A stretch of DNA of 64,000 nucleotides, from NCBI RefSeq assembly GCF_004118935.1, contig NZ_CP035375.1, forward strand, positions 2,604,001 to 2,668,000, read 5' to 3'. Under the pieces are notes generated by a model, which saw nothing but the letters and a program-made list of their open reading frames with translations, did no database searches and was not told the origin of the DNA. Of the stretch, positions 8,917 through 18,079 are shown piece after piece. The position numbers were made by a program, and so were the translations under genes. The DNA comes from Salinibacterium sp. UTAS2018. GTDB taxonomy: Bacteria; Actinomycetota; Actinomycetes; Actinomycetales; Microbacteriaceae. Every line of letters begins with the position of its first letter. Positions within the stretch are counted from its first letter, which is position 1.

Positions 8917-9390
8917 CTACTCCCCGCGAAGCTGCCGCAAGAGCACCGCGGTCGCGATGGCAGCGTTGGCGGCTTCTTCGCCCTTGTCCTCTTTCGAGCC
9001 TTCAAGCCCGGCGCGGTCGAGGCCCTGCTGTTCGTCGTCGAGGGTGAGCACGCCAAAGCCCACCGGTTTGCCGGTCAGGATCGAGACCTGCGTGAGGCCG
9101 CTGGTGGCGGCATCCGACACGTATTCAAAGTGGGGTGTGCCTCCTCGGATGATGACGCCGAGAGCTACAACGGCATCCGCCCCAGCATCGAGGGCTGCCT
9201 TGCTCGCGACGGGCAACTCGAAGCTGCCGGGAACGCGCACCTCGGTCACCTCAGCGTTGGCTGCCTTGAGGGCGCGGTGGGCACCGGCGAGCAGCCCGTT
9301 GGTGATGACTTCATGCCATTGGCCAGCGATGATCGTGACCTTGAGGCCGGTTGCGTCGGTAACAATTTCGGGGGATCCTGCGCCACTCAT
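8917..9390 (-). CDS. ribH: 6,7-dimethyl-8-ribityllumazine synthase
   Basis: This 157-residue enzyme condenses 5-amino-6-ribitylamino-uracil with 3,4-dihydroxy-2-butanone-4-phosphate, the penultimate riboflavin step. Family blocks are [33 protein letters not shown] and [18 protein letters not shown]. It is the last gene of the rib operon and its ATG overlaps the ribBA stop by one base. Length matches the 60-mer or pentamer-forming family. Confidence 0.95.
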   Translation of the reverse strand: MSGAGSPEIVTDATGLKVTIIAGQWHEVITNGLLAGAHRALKAANAEVTEVRVPGSFELPVASKAALDAGADAVVALGVIIRGGTPHFEYVSDAATSGLTQVSILTGKPVGFGVLTLDDEQQGLDRAGLEGSKEDKGEEAANAAIATAVLLRQLRGE

Positions 9391-10682
9391 CAGAGGCCTT
9401 TCGCGGTAAGTCGTGCTTCAGCGAGCACGGCGGTGGTGGGAAGTTGGTGACCCATGCGGACACGCTTGGTTTCGAGGTAACCCTCATTACCGGCGCCGAC
9501 GCCAACGACGAGGGGCACGAGTTCGCCGACAATCACGCCGCGCTCTTCGAGCTGACGTTTCTTCTCGGGGTTGTTGCTCAGCAGGCTTACCGACGAGATT
9601 CCGAGATCCTTGAGGATGCCAACAGCAGCCCCATAATCGCGGGAATCAGCGGGCAGGCCGAGGGCTAGGTTCGCATCCAGAGTGTCGAGCCCATCTTCTT
9701 GCAGACGGTAAGCGCGCAGCTTGTTGATGAGCCCGATGCCACGACCTTCGTGGCCGCGCAGGTAAATCACGGCGCCGCCATCGCGGTGCACGGTCTCGAG
9801 GGCAGCATCGAGCTGGGGGCCGCACTCGCACTTGAGAGAACCAAATGCTTCGCCGGTGAGGCACTCCGAATGTACGCGCACCAGGGTGGGGCCGTCGCCG
9901 ATGCGCTCGAGGGTTCCGGGCGCGATGAACGCAACGTGATCGGCACCCGTCGAGTTGTCGCGGTAGGCCCGCACGGTGAAGGACCCGTGCACAGTCGGGA
10001 TGGTGGTTTCGACTTCGAACTGCACGCGACTCATCTCCGGGATGGGTTCGATCGGTGCCGGGATGGTGTCGCAGCGGTTCTCTTCGAGCCAGTGCATGAG
10101 GTCCAGAATCGTGATGACGAGCACGTCTTCGCGCGCACCAAACTCAATGAGTTCGGGCAGGCGCATCATCTCGCCCGAGTCGAGCACGATCTCCGAAATC
10201 GCGGCGACGGGGCGCAACCCGGCGAGCTTCATGAGATCGACGGATGCTTCGGTGTGACCGTCGCGCTCGCGCACACCACCATCGACCGCGCGCAGCGGCA
10301 TGATGTGCCCGGGGCGGTGCAGACTCGACGGCATCGAGAGCGGATCAGCGAGCACCCTCAGAGTGTGGGCCCGATCGGAGGCGCTGATGCCGGTGCTGAG
10401 ACGGTTCGCGGCATCCACGGAGACGGTGTACGCCGTGCCGCGGGGGTCTTCGTTGTGAGCAACCATCGGCGGAAGCGCGAGGGCATCGGCGATTTCGTTG
10501 GTCATCGGGGCGCAGATGAAGCCGGACGAGTGGCGCACCATCCACGCGATCCACTCTTGGCTGGCGAGCTCGGCCGAGATGATGACATCGCCCTCATTCT
10601 CGCGACCCTCATCGTCGGCAACGATGACGGGGCGACCCGCGCGGATCGCCTCAATGGCATCGGGGATGGTGGCGAGACTCAT
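9390..10682 (-). CDS. ribBA: Bifunctional 3,4-dihydroxy-2-butanone-4-phosphate synthase / GTP cyclohydrolase II
   Basis: This 430-residue fusion supplies both precursors of riboflavin. The N-terminal RibB domain (about 1-200) carries the acidic motif [10 protein letters not shown] and the HTEASVDL block. The C-terminal RibA domain has the zinc triad in [21 protein letters not shown] and the GTP-site [10 protein letters not shown]. Both active sites look intact. It overlaps ribE by 4 bases upstream and ribH by one base downstream. Confidence 0.96.
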   Translation of the reverse strand: MSLATIPDAIEAIRAGRPVIVADDEGRENEGDVIISAELASQEWIAWMVRHSSGFICAPMTNEIADALALPPMVAHNEDPRGTAYTVSVDAANRLSTGISASDRAHTLRVLADPLSMPSSLHRPGHIMPLRAVDGGVRERDGHTEASVDLMKLAGLRPVAAISEIVLDSGEMMRLPELIEFGAREDVLVITILDLMHWLEENRCDTIPAPIEPIPEMSRVQFEVETTIPTVHGSFTVRAYRDNSTGADHVAFIAPGTLERIGDGPTLVRVHSECLTGEAFGSLKCECGPQLDAALETVHRDGGAVIYLRGHEGRGIGLINKLRAYRLQEDGLDTLDANLALGLPADSRDYGAAVGILKDLGISSVSLLSNNPEKKRQLEERGVIVGELVPLVVGVGAGNEGYLETKRVRMGHQLPTTAVLAEARLTAKGL

Positions 10683-11302
10683 GACTCGGTCCTTTCGTGG
10701 CGCTGATCAGCGTCGGTGAACTCGGCCATCCGGGCCACATGGCGGGCGAGGATGTCGGTTTCGATGTTGACGGAGTCGCCCACAGCGAGCGCTCCCAACG
10801 TTGTAGCGGTGAGGGTTTCGGGAATCAGCGAGACCTCAAACCAGTCGCGGCCCACAGCACTCACCGTGAGCGAGACGCCGTGCACCGCGATGGAACCCTT
10901 GCGGGCGACGAGCGGTGCGAGTTCTTCGGTGAGGCTGAAACGCAGGATGCTCCAGCTGCCCTCATCGGTGACGCTCAGAACTGTGCTCGTGCCGTCGATG
11001 TGACCCTGCACGATGTGACCGCCGAGACGATCGCCAACCTGCATAGCGCGCTCGATGTTCACCCGGGCGCCCGCAGCGAGCGAGCCGAGCGTGCTCATGT
11101 CGAGAGTGACGCCCATGACGTCGGCCGTGAACCAGTCGGCGCCCTGATCGACAACGGTGAGGCATACGCCGCTGACGCTGATCGAGTCACCGTGGCCGGC
11201 ATCCGATACGGCCTGCGGAGCGCGCACCGTGAGGCGGGCGCCATCATCGGTCGCGGCCAGCTCGACGACATCGCCGAGCTCTTCAATGATTCCGGTAAAC
11301 AT
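10679..11302 (-). CDS. ribE: Riboflavin synthase alpha chain
   Basis: The protein has 207 residues with the two lumazine-binding barrels of the family, starting with the diagnostic MFTGIIEELG. The repeat signature appears twice (SISVSGVCLTV and SIAVHGVSLTV). It dismutates two molecules of 6,7-dimethyl-8-ribityllumazine to riboflavin. It begins 2 bases after the ribD stop and overlaps ribBA by 4 bases. Confidence 0.95.
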   Translation of the reverse strand: MFTGIIEELGDVVELAATDDGARLTVRAPQAVSDAGHGDSISVSGVCLTVVDQGADWFTADVMGVTLDMSTLGSLAAGARVNIERAMQVGDRLGGHIVQGHIDGTSTVLSVTDEGSWSILRFSLTEELAPLVARKGSIAVHGVSLTVSAVGRDWFEVSLIPETLTATTLGALAVGDSVNIETDILARHVARMAEFTDADQRHERTES

Positions 11303-11304
11303 GG

Positions 11305-12501
11305 TTACGCTTCCGTCTCTGTCGCCGGGGCGACCGTTGGCTCTGGTGCCGTGTGCTGTGCTGCCGGTTGGGCGGCTGCTGTCATGCTGGCCGCCGGGCG
11401 GGCGACAATCAGTACGTCGTTGCCCAGTGGGCGAAGTTCAGTGATGCTGAGGTCTTTCGCCTCAGCCATGGTCGATACCCCGAGATCGCCGAGCGCGACC
11501 TTGGGCCCGCCCAACAGTTTCGGGGCCAGGTAGATGAGCAGTTCATCCGCGAGCCCAGCAGCGATGAAGGCGCTCGCGATAGTCGGGCCGCCTTCAACGA
11601 AGACGCGACGGATGCCCGCCTCAAACAGTTCGCTCAGTGCGGCGTTAAGGTCCCGGCCGTCAAACTGACGCAGTTGCTCGGGGTGCTGGCGCAGCTTCGC
11701 CGCCGCCGGAATCTCGCGCCGACCAAGCACCACCGGCTGCGGTTGCGACTCGAGCAGTTCACCGGCGTCGCCCCGCGCGGTCAAGCTCGGGTCATCGGCG
11801 AGCACCGTGCCTGTGCCCACGACGATCGCATCGGCGCGCGCTCGTTGCTCGTGCACGTGCTGGCGGGCGGCGGTGCCGGTGATCCACTGGCTCGTGCCAT
11901 CGGAGGCCGCAGCGCGACCGTCGAGGGTGGATGCCCACTTCACGGTCACGTGCGGACGCTGCAGTCGCGCAGCGGTCAGCCACGAGTGCAAAAACTCTTC
12001 AGCCTCGGCCTGAGCGATACCGGCCATGACTTCGACGCCGCCATCACGGAGCCGTTCGGCGCCACCGGCAGAATGCGGTCCGGGGTCAGACACCGCGTAG
12101 ACGACGCGGCTCACGCCAGCATCGAGCAGGGCTTGAGCGCAGGGGCCGGTACGGCCGTGGTGGTTGCAGGGCTCGAGGGTGACGATGGCGGTGAGGCCTG
12201 CGGCGATGCCGTCGAGACTGATGCTCGCAGCAGTACCTTCGAGTCCCGAACTGGCAGCGTTGCCGCCGCGCGCGGTCGAACTTAGCATGGCGAGGGCATC
12301 CACCTCAGCGTGCGGAGTGCCAGCACCGTGGTGCCAGCCTTCGGCCACAATCTCGCCCGTGGCATCCACGAGTACGCAACCGACTTGCGGGTTACCGCCA
12401 GTGATCGGCCCGTGGCTCGCCAATGACAGCGCATGGTGCATCAGCGTTTCCAGCTGCTGCTGCGCCTGCCCCTGTTGTGTGGGCTGCTCTGGGGTGGTCA
12501 T
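11305..12501 (-). CDS. ribD: Bifunctional diaminohydroxyphosphoribosylaminopyrimidine deaminase / uracil reductase
   Basis: This 398-residue protein joins a zinc deaminase domain (HAEVDAL; PCNHHGRTGPC) to a reductase domain (VKWASTLDGRAAASDG; FVEGGPTIASAFI). It performs the second and third steps from GTP to riboflavin. The open frame extends upstream to 12588, but MTTPEQPTQ at 12501 is the sensible start because homology begins soon after (LETLMHHALSLA). A low-complexity Ala/Pro tail of about 30 residues ends the protein. It is the first gene after the FMN riboswitch. Confidence 0.93.
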   Translation of the reverse strand: MTTPEQPTQQGQAQQQLETLMHHALSLASHGPITGGNPQVGCVLVDATGEIVAEGWHHGAGTPHAEVDALAMLSSTARGGNAASSGLEGTAASISLDGIAAGLTAIVTLEPCNHHGRTGPCAQALLDAGVSRVVYAVSDPGPHSAGGAERLRDGGVEVMAGIAQAEAEEFLHSWLTAARLQRPHVTVKWASTLDGRAAASDGTSQWITGTAARQHVHEQRARADAIVVGTGTVLADDPSLTARGDAGELLESQPQPVVLGRREIPAAAKLRQHPEQLRQFDGRDLNAALSELFEAGIRRVFVEGGPTIASAFIAAGLADELLIYLAPKLLGGPKVALGDLGVSTMAEAKDLSITELRPLGNDVLIVARPAASMTAAAQPAAQHTAPEPTVAPATETEA

Positions 12502-12617
12502 CCGGGCTCTCGTCTCGTGGGACGCGCTCCGGGAAAGTGGGTTCGAAAAACCACACTGCACCACTAATCGCGCCCAGAATGCGGGCACGTTCGTTGGTTC
12601 AGCTCGTGCTTCCTCTT

Positions 12618-12752
12618 ATCCGGACTGAGAAGTCTTGCGACTTCATTACCGTCGGTCCCGGAGTTTCACCAGGTCAACCGTGTCGAAGTTGTCACTTCGG
12701 CGCGGGTCGCGGACTATAACCGCCGGTTCGGATTCTCACCGAGCCCCGGAGC
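12618..12752 (-). promoter_or_regulatory. FMN riboswitch (RFN element)
   Basis: Read on the minus strand the segment has the conserved RFN blocks in order: CGGTGAGAATCCGAACCGGCGG, TAGTCCGCGACCC, GGTTGACCTGGTGAAACTCC and GGACCGACGGTAATGAAGTC, with a variable arm near GCCGAAGTGACAACTTCG. It lies about 117 bases before the ribD ATG and would shut the rib operon down when FMN is plentiful. The run from element to start has no strong terminator followed by U residues, so control may be at translation. Confidence 0.95.
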
Positions 12753-12768
12753 ACGTTTTGCTTTGCTT

Positions 12769-12774
12769 AGTCTA
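12769..12774 (-). promoter_or_regulatory. Possible -10 box of the rib operon
   Basis: TAGACT on the minus strand lies about 17 bases before the riboswitch 5' edge, the right place for the promoter of the riboswitch-rib transcript. The -35 box is unclear. Confidence 0.35.
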
Positions 12775-12864
12775 CTCAACGCGTTTCGCCGCAAACTATT
12801 CCCGCCCCAACCTCTCAGTTTGTTACGCAGGGCGGGAGGGCGTGACGGAGTAGGCAATATTGGC

Positions 12865-13620
12865 TCAGTCGAGCAGCCCCACCAATTCATCAAGCGAGTG
12901 GATGACACTGACGCCACCCCCGCGAGCTTCGTCGAGCTGGTCGGTGGTCGCGCTGCGCTCGCGGTCGAGCCACACTCCGGTGAGCCCGGCGTTCGCGGCT
13001 CCCAGCGCATCCGTCGCTAGTCGGTCGCCGATGTAGACCGCGTTGGCGGGCTCGACGTCGAAGAGTTCGCAGGTGTGGTGAAAGATGCGTGGGTCAGGTT
13101 TGGTGTGCCCGAATTCGCCGCTGGCAACGAGGTGTTCGATGCGGTGGGTGAGACCGACAGTCTCGACTTTGCGGGTTTGAAAGTCGAGTTCGCCGTTGGT
13201 GATGATGCCGACGCGCATGGCGGGGGAGACGGCATCCAACGCATCGAGACAGGCTAAGGTGTCGTCGTGTAGGTGCCATGCGTCGCGGTAGGCCTCGAAG
13301 TAGGTATCGAACCACACGCTCGATTCGGCGTCGCTGAGCATCACGCCATAGGGCTCGACGAAACCGCGGGCGCGGGCTTGGCGTTGGCCCTCGAAGGTCA
13401 GTTCGCCACTGAGGTAGCGGTGATAGTGGTGCTCTTCGAGCTCCGTCCAGCGCAGGCTTTCACTGGCGTCGTCGGGCCATACCGCACTGCCGTCGGCACT
13501 GGGGCCCGCAGCAAATCCGGCCCCCAACGAGCGTCGGTGGTTACGAATACCGAGATCCACGGATGCCCGGTGGGCAAACAGGGTGTCGTCAAGGTCAAAG
13601 AGGGCGACGGTGATGGTCAA
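12865..13620 (-). CDS. HAD-superfamily phosphatase
   Basis: This 251-residue enzyme has the HAD motifs in order: motif I DLDDTLF (about residues 9-15), motif II IITNGE, motif III Lys in HTKPDPRIF and motif IV GDRLATDALGA. The cap domain lies between motifs I and II. Such proteins dephosphorylate small metabolites; the missing riboflavin-pathway phosphatase is one possible role because rib genes lie next door, but that is only proximity. The start is TTG with no good ribosome site. Confidence 0.85.
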   Translation of the reverse strand: MTITVALFDLDDTLFAHRASVDLGIRNHRRSLGAGFAAGPSADGSAVWPDDASESLRWTELEEHHYHRYLSGELTFEGQRQARARGFVEPYGVMLSDAESSVWFDTYFEAYRDAWHLHDDTLACLDALDAVSPAMRVGIITNGELDFQTRKVETVGLTHRIEHLVASGEFGHTKPDPRIFHHTCELFDVEPANAVYIGDRLATDALGAANAGLTGVWLDRERSATTDQLDEARGGGVSVIHSLDELVGLLD

Positions 13621-13671
13621 TGCACGTCCGTTTCGGCGTTGGTGGGGTGGGATCCAGACGGGGGGACGCGT

Positions 13672-14145
13672 CTAAAAGAGTGTGTCAAAAATCATAACGA
13701 TGCATCCGATTGCGATCAGCGTCGCAAACAGGGCCGAATGCACCCATGTGGGCCGATGGGCTGTCCAATCGTTCTTCTCAGCGGCAAACCCACGAAGCGC
13801 GAGATAGATAATCGGCAAGGGGAGGGCCCAGAGTGGCGACGGTATTCGCGAAAACCCACGATGTTCGAGTTCGCTACGATCTGCCCACGCCAACACACAA
13901 GACAGCGCTGCCCCGACTCCCATGGTGAAGCCCAAGAACAGCCAGGTTGTCGTTCCGCGCATTCCGATCACGTGCGCTGTCACGATCAGAGCCTGCGCAA
14001 TCGGCATGAAGACGATGAGTCGCACCGCGGATGTGTGGGCGCTCAGAGGTACAGCCACGCTCGTAGCGAGTGGCTCTGATTGGTAGAAGCCGGCCATCGG
14101 GAAGTGCCCCTGTGGTTCAGCATGCCCGTCCCCGAAGTGAGTCAC
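13672..14145 (-). CDS. Small membrane protein of unknown function
   Basis: The protein has about 157 residues with four hydrophobic segments (LIVFMPIAQALIVTAHVIG, TTWLFLGFTMGVGAALSCVLAW, LWALPLPIIYLALRGF, LFATLIAIGCIVMIF). The frame is open to 14355, but the upstream part looks non-coding. I chose the GTG at 14145 because TATCGT (14157-14152) ends 6 bases before it; an ATG at 14094 is the alternative. It diverges from the secreted-peptide gene. Confidence 0.6.
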   Translation of the reverse strand: MTHFGDGHAEPQGHFPMAGFYQSEPLATSVAVPLSAHTSAVRLIVFMPIAQALIVTAHVIGMRGTTTWLFLGFTMGVGAALSCVLAWADRSELEHRGFSRIPSPLWALPLPIIYLALRGFAAEKNDWTAHRPTWVHSALFATLIAIGCIVMIFDTLF

Positions 14146-14151
14146 TCGATC

Positions 14152-14157
14152 ACGATA
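14152..14157 (-). promoter_or_regulatory. -10 box of a probable leaderless promoter
   Basis: TATCGT on the minus strand ends 6 bases before the GTG at 14145. Confidence 0.35.
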
Positions 14158-14361
14158 TCGGAATGCTGTTGCGTTGCGCGGAGTCGATGGAGCCTCTGCG
14201 CGAAACAAGCCTGCTCTGAGCACGAAACCAGTCAAGTAAGCGATTGCTTCGGAACAGTGGACGGGGGGTAGACAAGGCGCCTTATGCGGTGGAATACTCA
14301 ACTTTAACAATATCGGCAGAGAAGTCATCTCAATACGTGGAAGCAAGGGAGCCAACCCATC

Positions 14362-14652
14362 ATGAACATAATCAGCAGAGTGACGACCGCCATTTCAGTC
14401 TCGGCTGCGTTAGGTGTCGCGGCCCTCCTAGGGGCTCCCGCAGCCCTTGCGGACACGGGTTACTGCGGCTACTACTCGGAATCACGGGCAGTTAACTCCG
14501 CAAGCAAGTGCACAAACAAGATGGTTCGTAGCGTGATCAAAGAGCGTGGCACTATCCACTGGGCGCCCTACGTGAGCCATGGGCGAACGTCCTGGCAGAA
14601 TGCGAACTATCCCTCTAACGAGTGGTACACCTACAACTTCTACACGCTATAG
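14362..14652 (+). CDS. Small secreted two-cysteine peptide, candidate bacteriocin-like or signalling peptide
   Basis: The 96-residue product has a clear Sec signal peptide (hydrophobic core SAALGVAALLGAPAALA, cleavage after ALA near residue 30). The mature part is about 65 residues, with Cys in GYCGYY and ASKC (one possible disulfide) and a Trp/Tyr-rich C-terminus (HWAPYVSHGRTSWQNA; WYTYNFYTL). The composition faintly recalls lactococcin-972-type secreted bacteriocins, but no diagnostic motif was confirmed. AGGGAG lies 10 bases before the ATG. It heads a five-gene set with a lipoprotein, an adaptor and an ABC transporter. Confidence 0.7.
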   Translation: MNIISRVTTAISVSAALGVAALLGAPAALADTGYCGYYSESRAVNSASKCTNKMVRSVIKERGTIHWAPYVSHGRTSWQNANYPSNEWYTYNFYTL

Positions 14653-14656
14653 CTGC

Positions 14657-15304
14657 ATGAGCCACAACCGATCCGCGTTCATCCTTTTGTTGGCGGCGTG
14701 CGCTGCTGCCTCCCTCATTTCGGGATGTTCAACGGAGGGGGACCCTGCGGGTAGCAACACGAATTCGACGAGCGCTGGAACATTCACGGGAGCGGTGCCC
14801 GACTTTCAGGGCCCGTGGGCCGATCTCTTTGGTCGAGTTTACTTGTCGGAGAACACGAACGATCACCAACGTGAGGTTATTGCAGACGGTGTGATTCAGG
14901 AAGCTGAATACGTCGAGCTACGCAACGACTTCAAGCAGTGCCTGGAAGATCTCGGAATCACAGTCACATTGAGCGCCGATGGAGGCTTTTCCACAACTGA
15001 TCTCGGAAAGCTTGACGAAGCTCAAGTCACCAATGACGCTGTCCCATCCTGCGAGAAGCAAACAGTCGGCGCGGTTGCTTTTCTCTATGAGAGCATCCGT
15101 CGCAATCCAGACAATAAAGACGAATACACGATTGTCGTGAGCTGTTTGCAATCGCGATCAATCGTTGGCTCGACGTACACCGTCGCGCAATACGCAAACG
15201 ATCTGCAAGAACAAACGGGGCTTCAATGGAATTCACAAGAAGTGCGCGACTGCGTCCACGACCCGCTCGGCATTCTTGACGATTCTCTGGCTCCCGGGCA
15301 GTGA
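14657..15304 (+). CDS. Lipoprotein in the secreted-peptide/ABC locus
   Basis: The protein has 215 residues with a lipobox ISGC (Cys about residue 24) after a typical signal, then a Ser/Thr/Asn-rich linker. The C-terminal half has four Cys (FKQCLEDLG, PSCEKQ, VSCLQSRS, RDCVHDPLG), so two disulfides are possible. I recognise no family. The frame is open upstream to 14579, but the lipoprotein signal fixes the ATG at 14657, four bases after the peptide gene. It could be an immunity protein or receptor for the peptide. It overlaps the next gene by 4 bases (GTGA). Confidence 0.75.
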   Translation: MSHNRSAFILLLAACAAASLISGCSTEGDPAGSNTNSTSAGTFTGAVPDFQGPWADLFGRVYLSENTNDHQREVIADGVIQEAEYVELRNDFKQCLEDLGITVTLSADGGFSTTDLGKLDEAQVTNDAVPSCEKQTVGAVAFLYESIRRNPDNKDEYTIVVSCLQSRSIVGSTYTVAQYANDLQEQTGLQWNSQEVRDCVHDPLGILDDSLAPGQ

Positions 15305-16395
15305 TAATCCGCCGCGCTCCCGAGCGTTCTGACCGCGTGGCGACCTTGGATACGGTGCAACGTTCGCCCGAACGTTCCGGCAGGCGCGGGTTGTTCGTCG
15401 CGACTTTGGCGATCATTGTCGCAACGGTAGGAGGTCTCGGGTGGGCACTGGGGAGAATTTCGCTCCCTGATGAACTCGCAGTGCCACATCCTGTCGAGCA
15501 GTTCGAGCTCAGCTATCAAGACTTCGACGATGCGCGAACAGTCGATCTCACGCTGACGGTTCAACCCTCCGTGGGGTTAGTCTCCCAAGCGGAGGGCTTG
15601 TTAACTGCGAGCAGTTGCAGCCCCGGTGTAGTTGCGGTGTCGGGGGCATCGACGTTTAGTGTTGACGGGGAACCACTCATTAATCTTCACACCACTCAGC
15701 CGCTCTGGCGTCCGCTTTCCGAAGGGATGCGTGGGCCGGATGTGAAGAGCTTTCAAGATGCGCTGTCGGCCCTCGGGTCCAATGGTGATGTAGACGGCAT
15801 TTTGGATGGGCGCACGATTCAGTTTTTCAACGCACTGAGACGTAATCACGTGGAAAACGCTGACTACCTGTGGGAAGTGCCACCGTCGTCTGTCGTGTGG
15901 CTATCCAGCGGCTCGAACGAAATCACAGGATGTAATTCTGGGGTCGGGGCTTCCGTGAGCTCAGGGACCGTACTCGCAGACCTGCCACATCTCATCTCGT
16001 CGCTTCGGCTCAGCAGGCTGCCGAGCGCGCTGCCGGCCAATCCCCGCGTGCTCGTCATCAACGATGTCACTGCGTCAGTGAATGATGATGGGACTGTCGA
16101 TCCTGAGTCGTGGTCAGCGATCGCAGCGACCGCAGACTTCAGGGCGTTCGCGGCCGATCCGGCTAACTCTGTCTTCAAAGGCACGGTTCGGCTCGTGGAA
16201 CCCATTCAGGTGGCATCGGTGCCGCCCTCGGCGCTCTTCGGTATCGCACGGGAGACAGCGTGCGTTCGAGAAGGGAACGTTACCGTTCACGGCACCATCA
16301 TTAGCGCCGACCTTGGTTTCACTCTCGTGAGGTTCGACGGTGCGCCGCCGGAAGAGGTGGAATTGTCACCGCCGCCCAGAACGCGATGTCCCTGA
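15301..16395 (+). CDS. Membrane adaptor with peptidoglycan-binding-like domain (ABC efflux accessory, HlyD-like)
   Basis: The protein has 364 residues: a short cytoplasmic N-terminus, one membrane span (about residues 33-53, LFVATLAIIVATVGGLGWALG) and an extracytoplasmic part. A PG_binding_1-like stretch is readable at about 137-182 (LSEGMRGPDVKSFQDALSALG ... VDGILDGRTIQFF). The C-terminal part (VASVPPSALFGIA) resembles the beta-barrel of periplasmic adaptor subunits. In actinobacteria such proteins accompany MacB-like ABC transporters. The GTG start overlaps the lipoprotein gene by 4 bases and the end overlaps the ATPase gene by 10. Confidence 0.75.
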   Translation: MIIRRAPERSDRVATLDTVQRSPERSGRRGLFVATLAIIVATVGGLGWALGRISLPDELAVPHPVEQFELSYQDFDDARTVDLTLTVQPSVGLVSQAEGLLTASSCSPGVVAVSGASTFSVDGEPLINLHTTQPLWRPLSEGMRGPDVKSFQDALSALGSNGDVDGILDGRTIQFFNALRRNHVENADYLWEVPPSSVVWLSSGSNEITGCNSGVGASVSSGTVLADLPHLISSLRLSRLPSALPANPRVLVINDVTASVNDDGTVDPESWSAIAATADFRAFAADPANSVFKGTVRLVEPIQVASVPPSALFGIARETACVREGNVTVHGTIISADLGFTLVRFDGAPPEEVELSPPPRTRCP

Positions 16396-16991
16396 TCCTT
16401 GAAGGAGTGGGGCACCAGTACGACGAGGGTCGCACACTCTTTACCGGTATCGATGTCACCTTGGATGTTGGCCGCAGCTACGCCGTTGTTGGGCCCTCGG
16501 GGTCAGGCAAGAGCACTCTTCTGGCAATCATGTCCGGGGACATCACGCCCACGCAGGGGCGCGTCATCCGAACTCCACCTTCGAAAGTTAGCTGGGTGTT
16601 TCAAAATCCCCATGGTGTTGCCGGAAGGACCGCGTTAGATCATGTGTCTTTGCCGTTCATGGTGCGAGGGTGGGAACGTGCCGATGCCCAGGTACACGCG
16701 TCGCGCTTGCTCGAGGAGTTCGGCCTGGCGTCTGTCCAGTCAACGAAGTTCCGATATCTTTCCGGAGGTGAAGCTCAGCGGCTCATGCTAGTCCGAGCCA
16801 TTGCCTCGTCGCCTGATCTTCTCCTTGTTGATGAACCTACGGCTCAGCTCGACAGGTCCACGGCGGAGACTGTGAATCAGTCCCTCCAACGCTTGCGCGG
16901 TCATGGCTGCATTGTGGTGATCGCAACCCACGATGAAGGTACCCGGGCCTCCTGTTCAGATTTGCTTGACCTAGCAAGAGCTCAAGCATGA
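16386..16991 (+). CDS. ABC transporter ATP-binding protein (LolD/MacB-type)
   Basis: The protein has 201 residues and is a stand-alone nucleotide-binding subunit: Walker A GPSGSGKST, Q-loop VFQNPHG, signature YLSGGEAQRLMLVRAI, Walker B LLLVDEPTAQLD and switch His in VIATHDEG. The LolD/MacB group powers mechanotransmission by FtsX-like permeases rather than classical transport. It overlaps the adaptor gene by 10 bases and the permease gene by 4, so the transporter is built as one unit. Confidence 0.88.
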   Translation: MSLILEGVGHQYDEGRTLFTGIDVTLDVGRSYAVVGPSGSGKSTLLAIMSGDITPTQGRVIRTPPSKVSWVFQNPHGVAGRTALDHVSLPFMVRGWERADAQVHASRLLEEFGLASVQSTKFRYLSGGEAQRLMLVRAIASSPDLLLVDEPTAQLDRSTAETVNQSLQRLRGHGCIVVIATHDEGTRASCSDLLDLARAQA

Positions 16992-18079
16992 GCGAGCACA
17001 CCGGAATCAGTTTTCGATCGCTTCGTTCGGAGGCGTGGAGAAACCTTGCGTCCCGAACCACACGCGCCGTACTTTTCGGTAGCATCTGGTTTGCTGTAGT
17101 GGGCGGGAGCTTCCTGTGGGACAGCGCGATCACTGCGGATCTCGCGCGTGCCGCGGACACCTATCAACGGTCAGGCTCGTCGACGCTCATAGTCGAAGCG
17201 GAAGGTAGGATCGACGGCTCCCAGTGTGAGTCCATGGCGGAGCTTCCGAACGTTCGTGCAGCAGGGGCAATACGAACCGCACGATTGCCCTTGACGCCAG
17301 CGGCAACTCCGGGGGTGGAACTCCCCACGTTCGATGCGACACCACGGCTCACCCGGGTTCTGATGGGTCAAGATTCGCACTCGAACGGAGTGTTCCTCTC
17401 TGCTCAAGTTGCTGACGCCTTCGGGCTAACGGTGCTCGAGCCACTAGTGCTGCAGGATCGGGCCGTTACGGTCGCGGGCATTTTCAATTTTCCGGACGAC
17501 GGACGACGAGGAGAGTTGGGCTATTCCGCGCTCCAAACGGTTCCTGCGGCAGGATCATTCGATCAATGCTGGGTCGTGGTGTGGCCAGAGTCTGATCGAG
17601 TCCGATCGCTACTGTCGTCATCAGTAATGGTCGGGGAAGATCTCCGACAGAACCCTTCCGTCGTGAGCCAACTCAACTCCTCGCTCGGCGCAACCTTTGA
17701 TGGTGAATCGCTGTACCGGAGTAGGCCAACAGCCTTTCTGGGATACGCGGTGGGTGCAACAGCTTTCGGGCTAGGACTCGTGGCAGTTCGCTTGCGAAAA
17801 CTGGAACTAGCGGCCGCTCGTTCGATCGGAATGCGTCCTGCGGCTCAAGCGTGTCAACTCCTGCTGGAGTCGGGGGCGTGGCTAGGGTGCGCCTCAATTC
17901 TGACTCTTGCGACATCCGTCGTCGTCGCCGGATGGCTCGGCGTTGGCGTTGGGGCATCTGTGGTTCAGTACGCGGTATTGACGATTGGCGCAGGAGTGTT
18001 GGGCAGCCTTGCGGGTGTTCTTCTCGGAGTCGCGACTATCAATTCCGCACGAGCGCTCGCATACTTCCGCGATCGCTGA
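16988..18079 (+). CDS. FtsX/MacB-like ABC permease
   Basis: The protein has 363 residues: an N-terminal helix (VLFGSIWFAVVGGSFLWDSAI), a large extracytoplasmic domain of roughly 190 residues, then three C-terminal helices (AFGLGLVAVRLR; ASILTLATSVVVAGWLGVG; AVLTIGAGVLGSLAGVLLGVA). This is the MacB/FtsX topology. The conserved cytoplasmic loop RKLELAAARSIGMRPA resembles the coupling loop of the family. The ATG overlaps the ATPase gene by 4 bases. It ends the locus, facing a convergent GNAT gene. Confidence 0.8.
   Translation: MSEHTGISFRSLRSEAWRNLASRTTRAVLFGSIWFAVVGGSFLWDSAITADLARAADTYQRSGSSTLIVEAEGRIDGSQCESMAELPNVRAAGAIRTARLPLTPAATPGVELPTFDATPRLTRVLMGQDSHSNGVFLSAQVADAFGLTVLEPLVLQDRAVTVAGIFNFPDDGRRGELGYSALQTVPAAGSFDQCWVVVWPESDRVRSLLSSSVMVGEDLRQNPSVVSQLNSSLGATFDGESLYRSRPTAFLGYAVGATAFGLGLVAVRLRKLELAAARSIGMRPAAQACQLLLESGAWLGCASILTLATSVVVAGWLGVGVGASVVQYAVLTIGAGVLGSLAGVLLGVATINSARALAYFRDR

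Noticed and set aside
13273..14079. 268-codon plus-strand frame across the HAD gene and the next gene
   Set aside because: It is antisense to two more plausible genes, with unusual composition and no motif.
14362..14652. Calling the secreted peptide a lactococcin-972 family bacteriocin
   Set aside because: Size, signal peptide and Trp/Tyr-rich end are suggestive, but the family core pattern could not be matched by eye, so only a candidate role is given.
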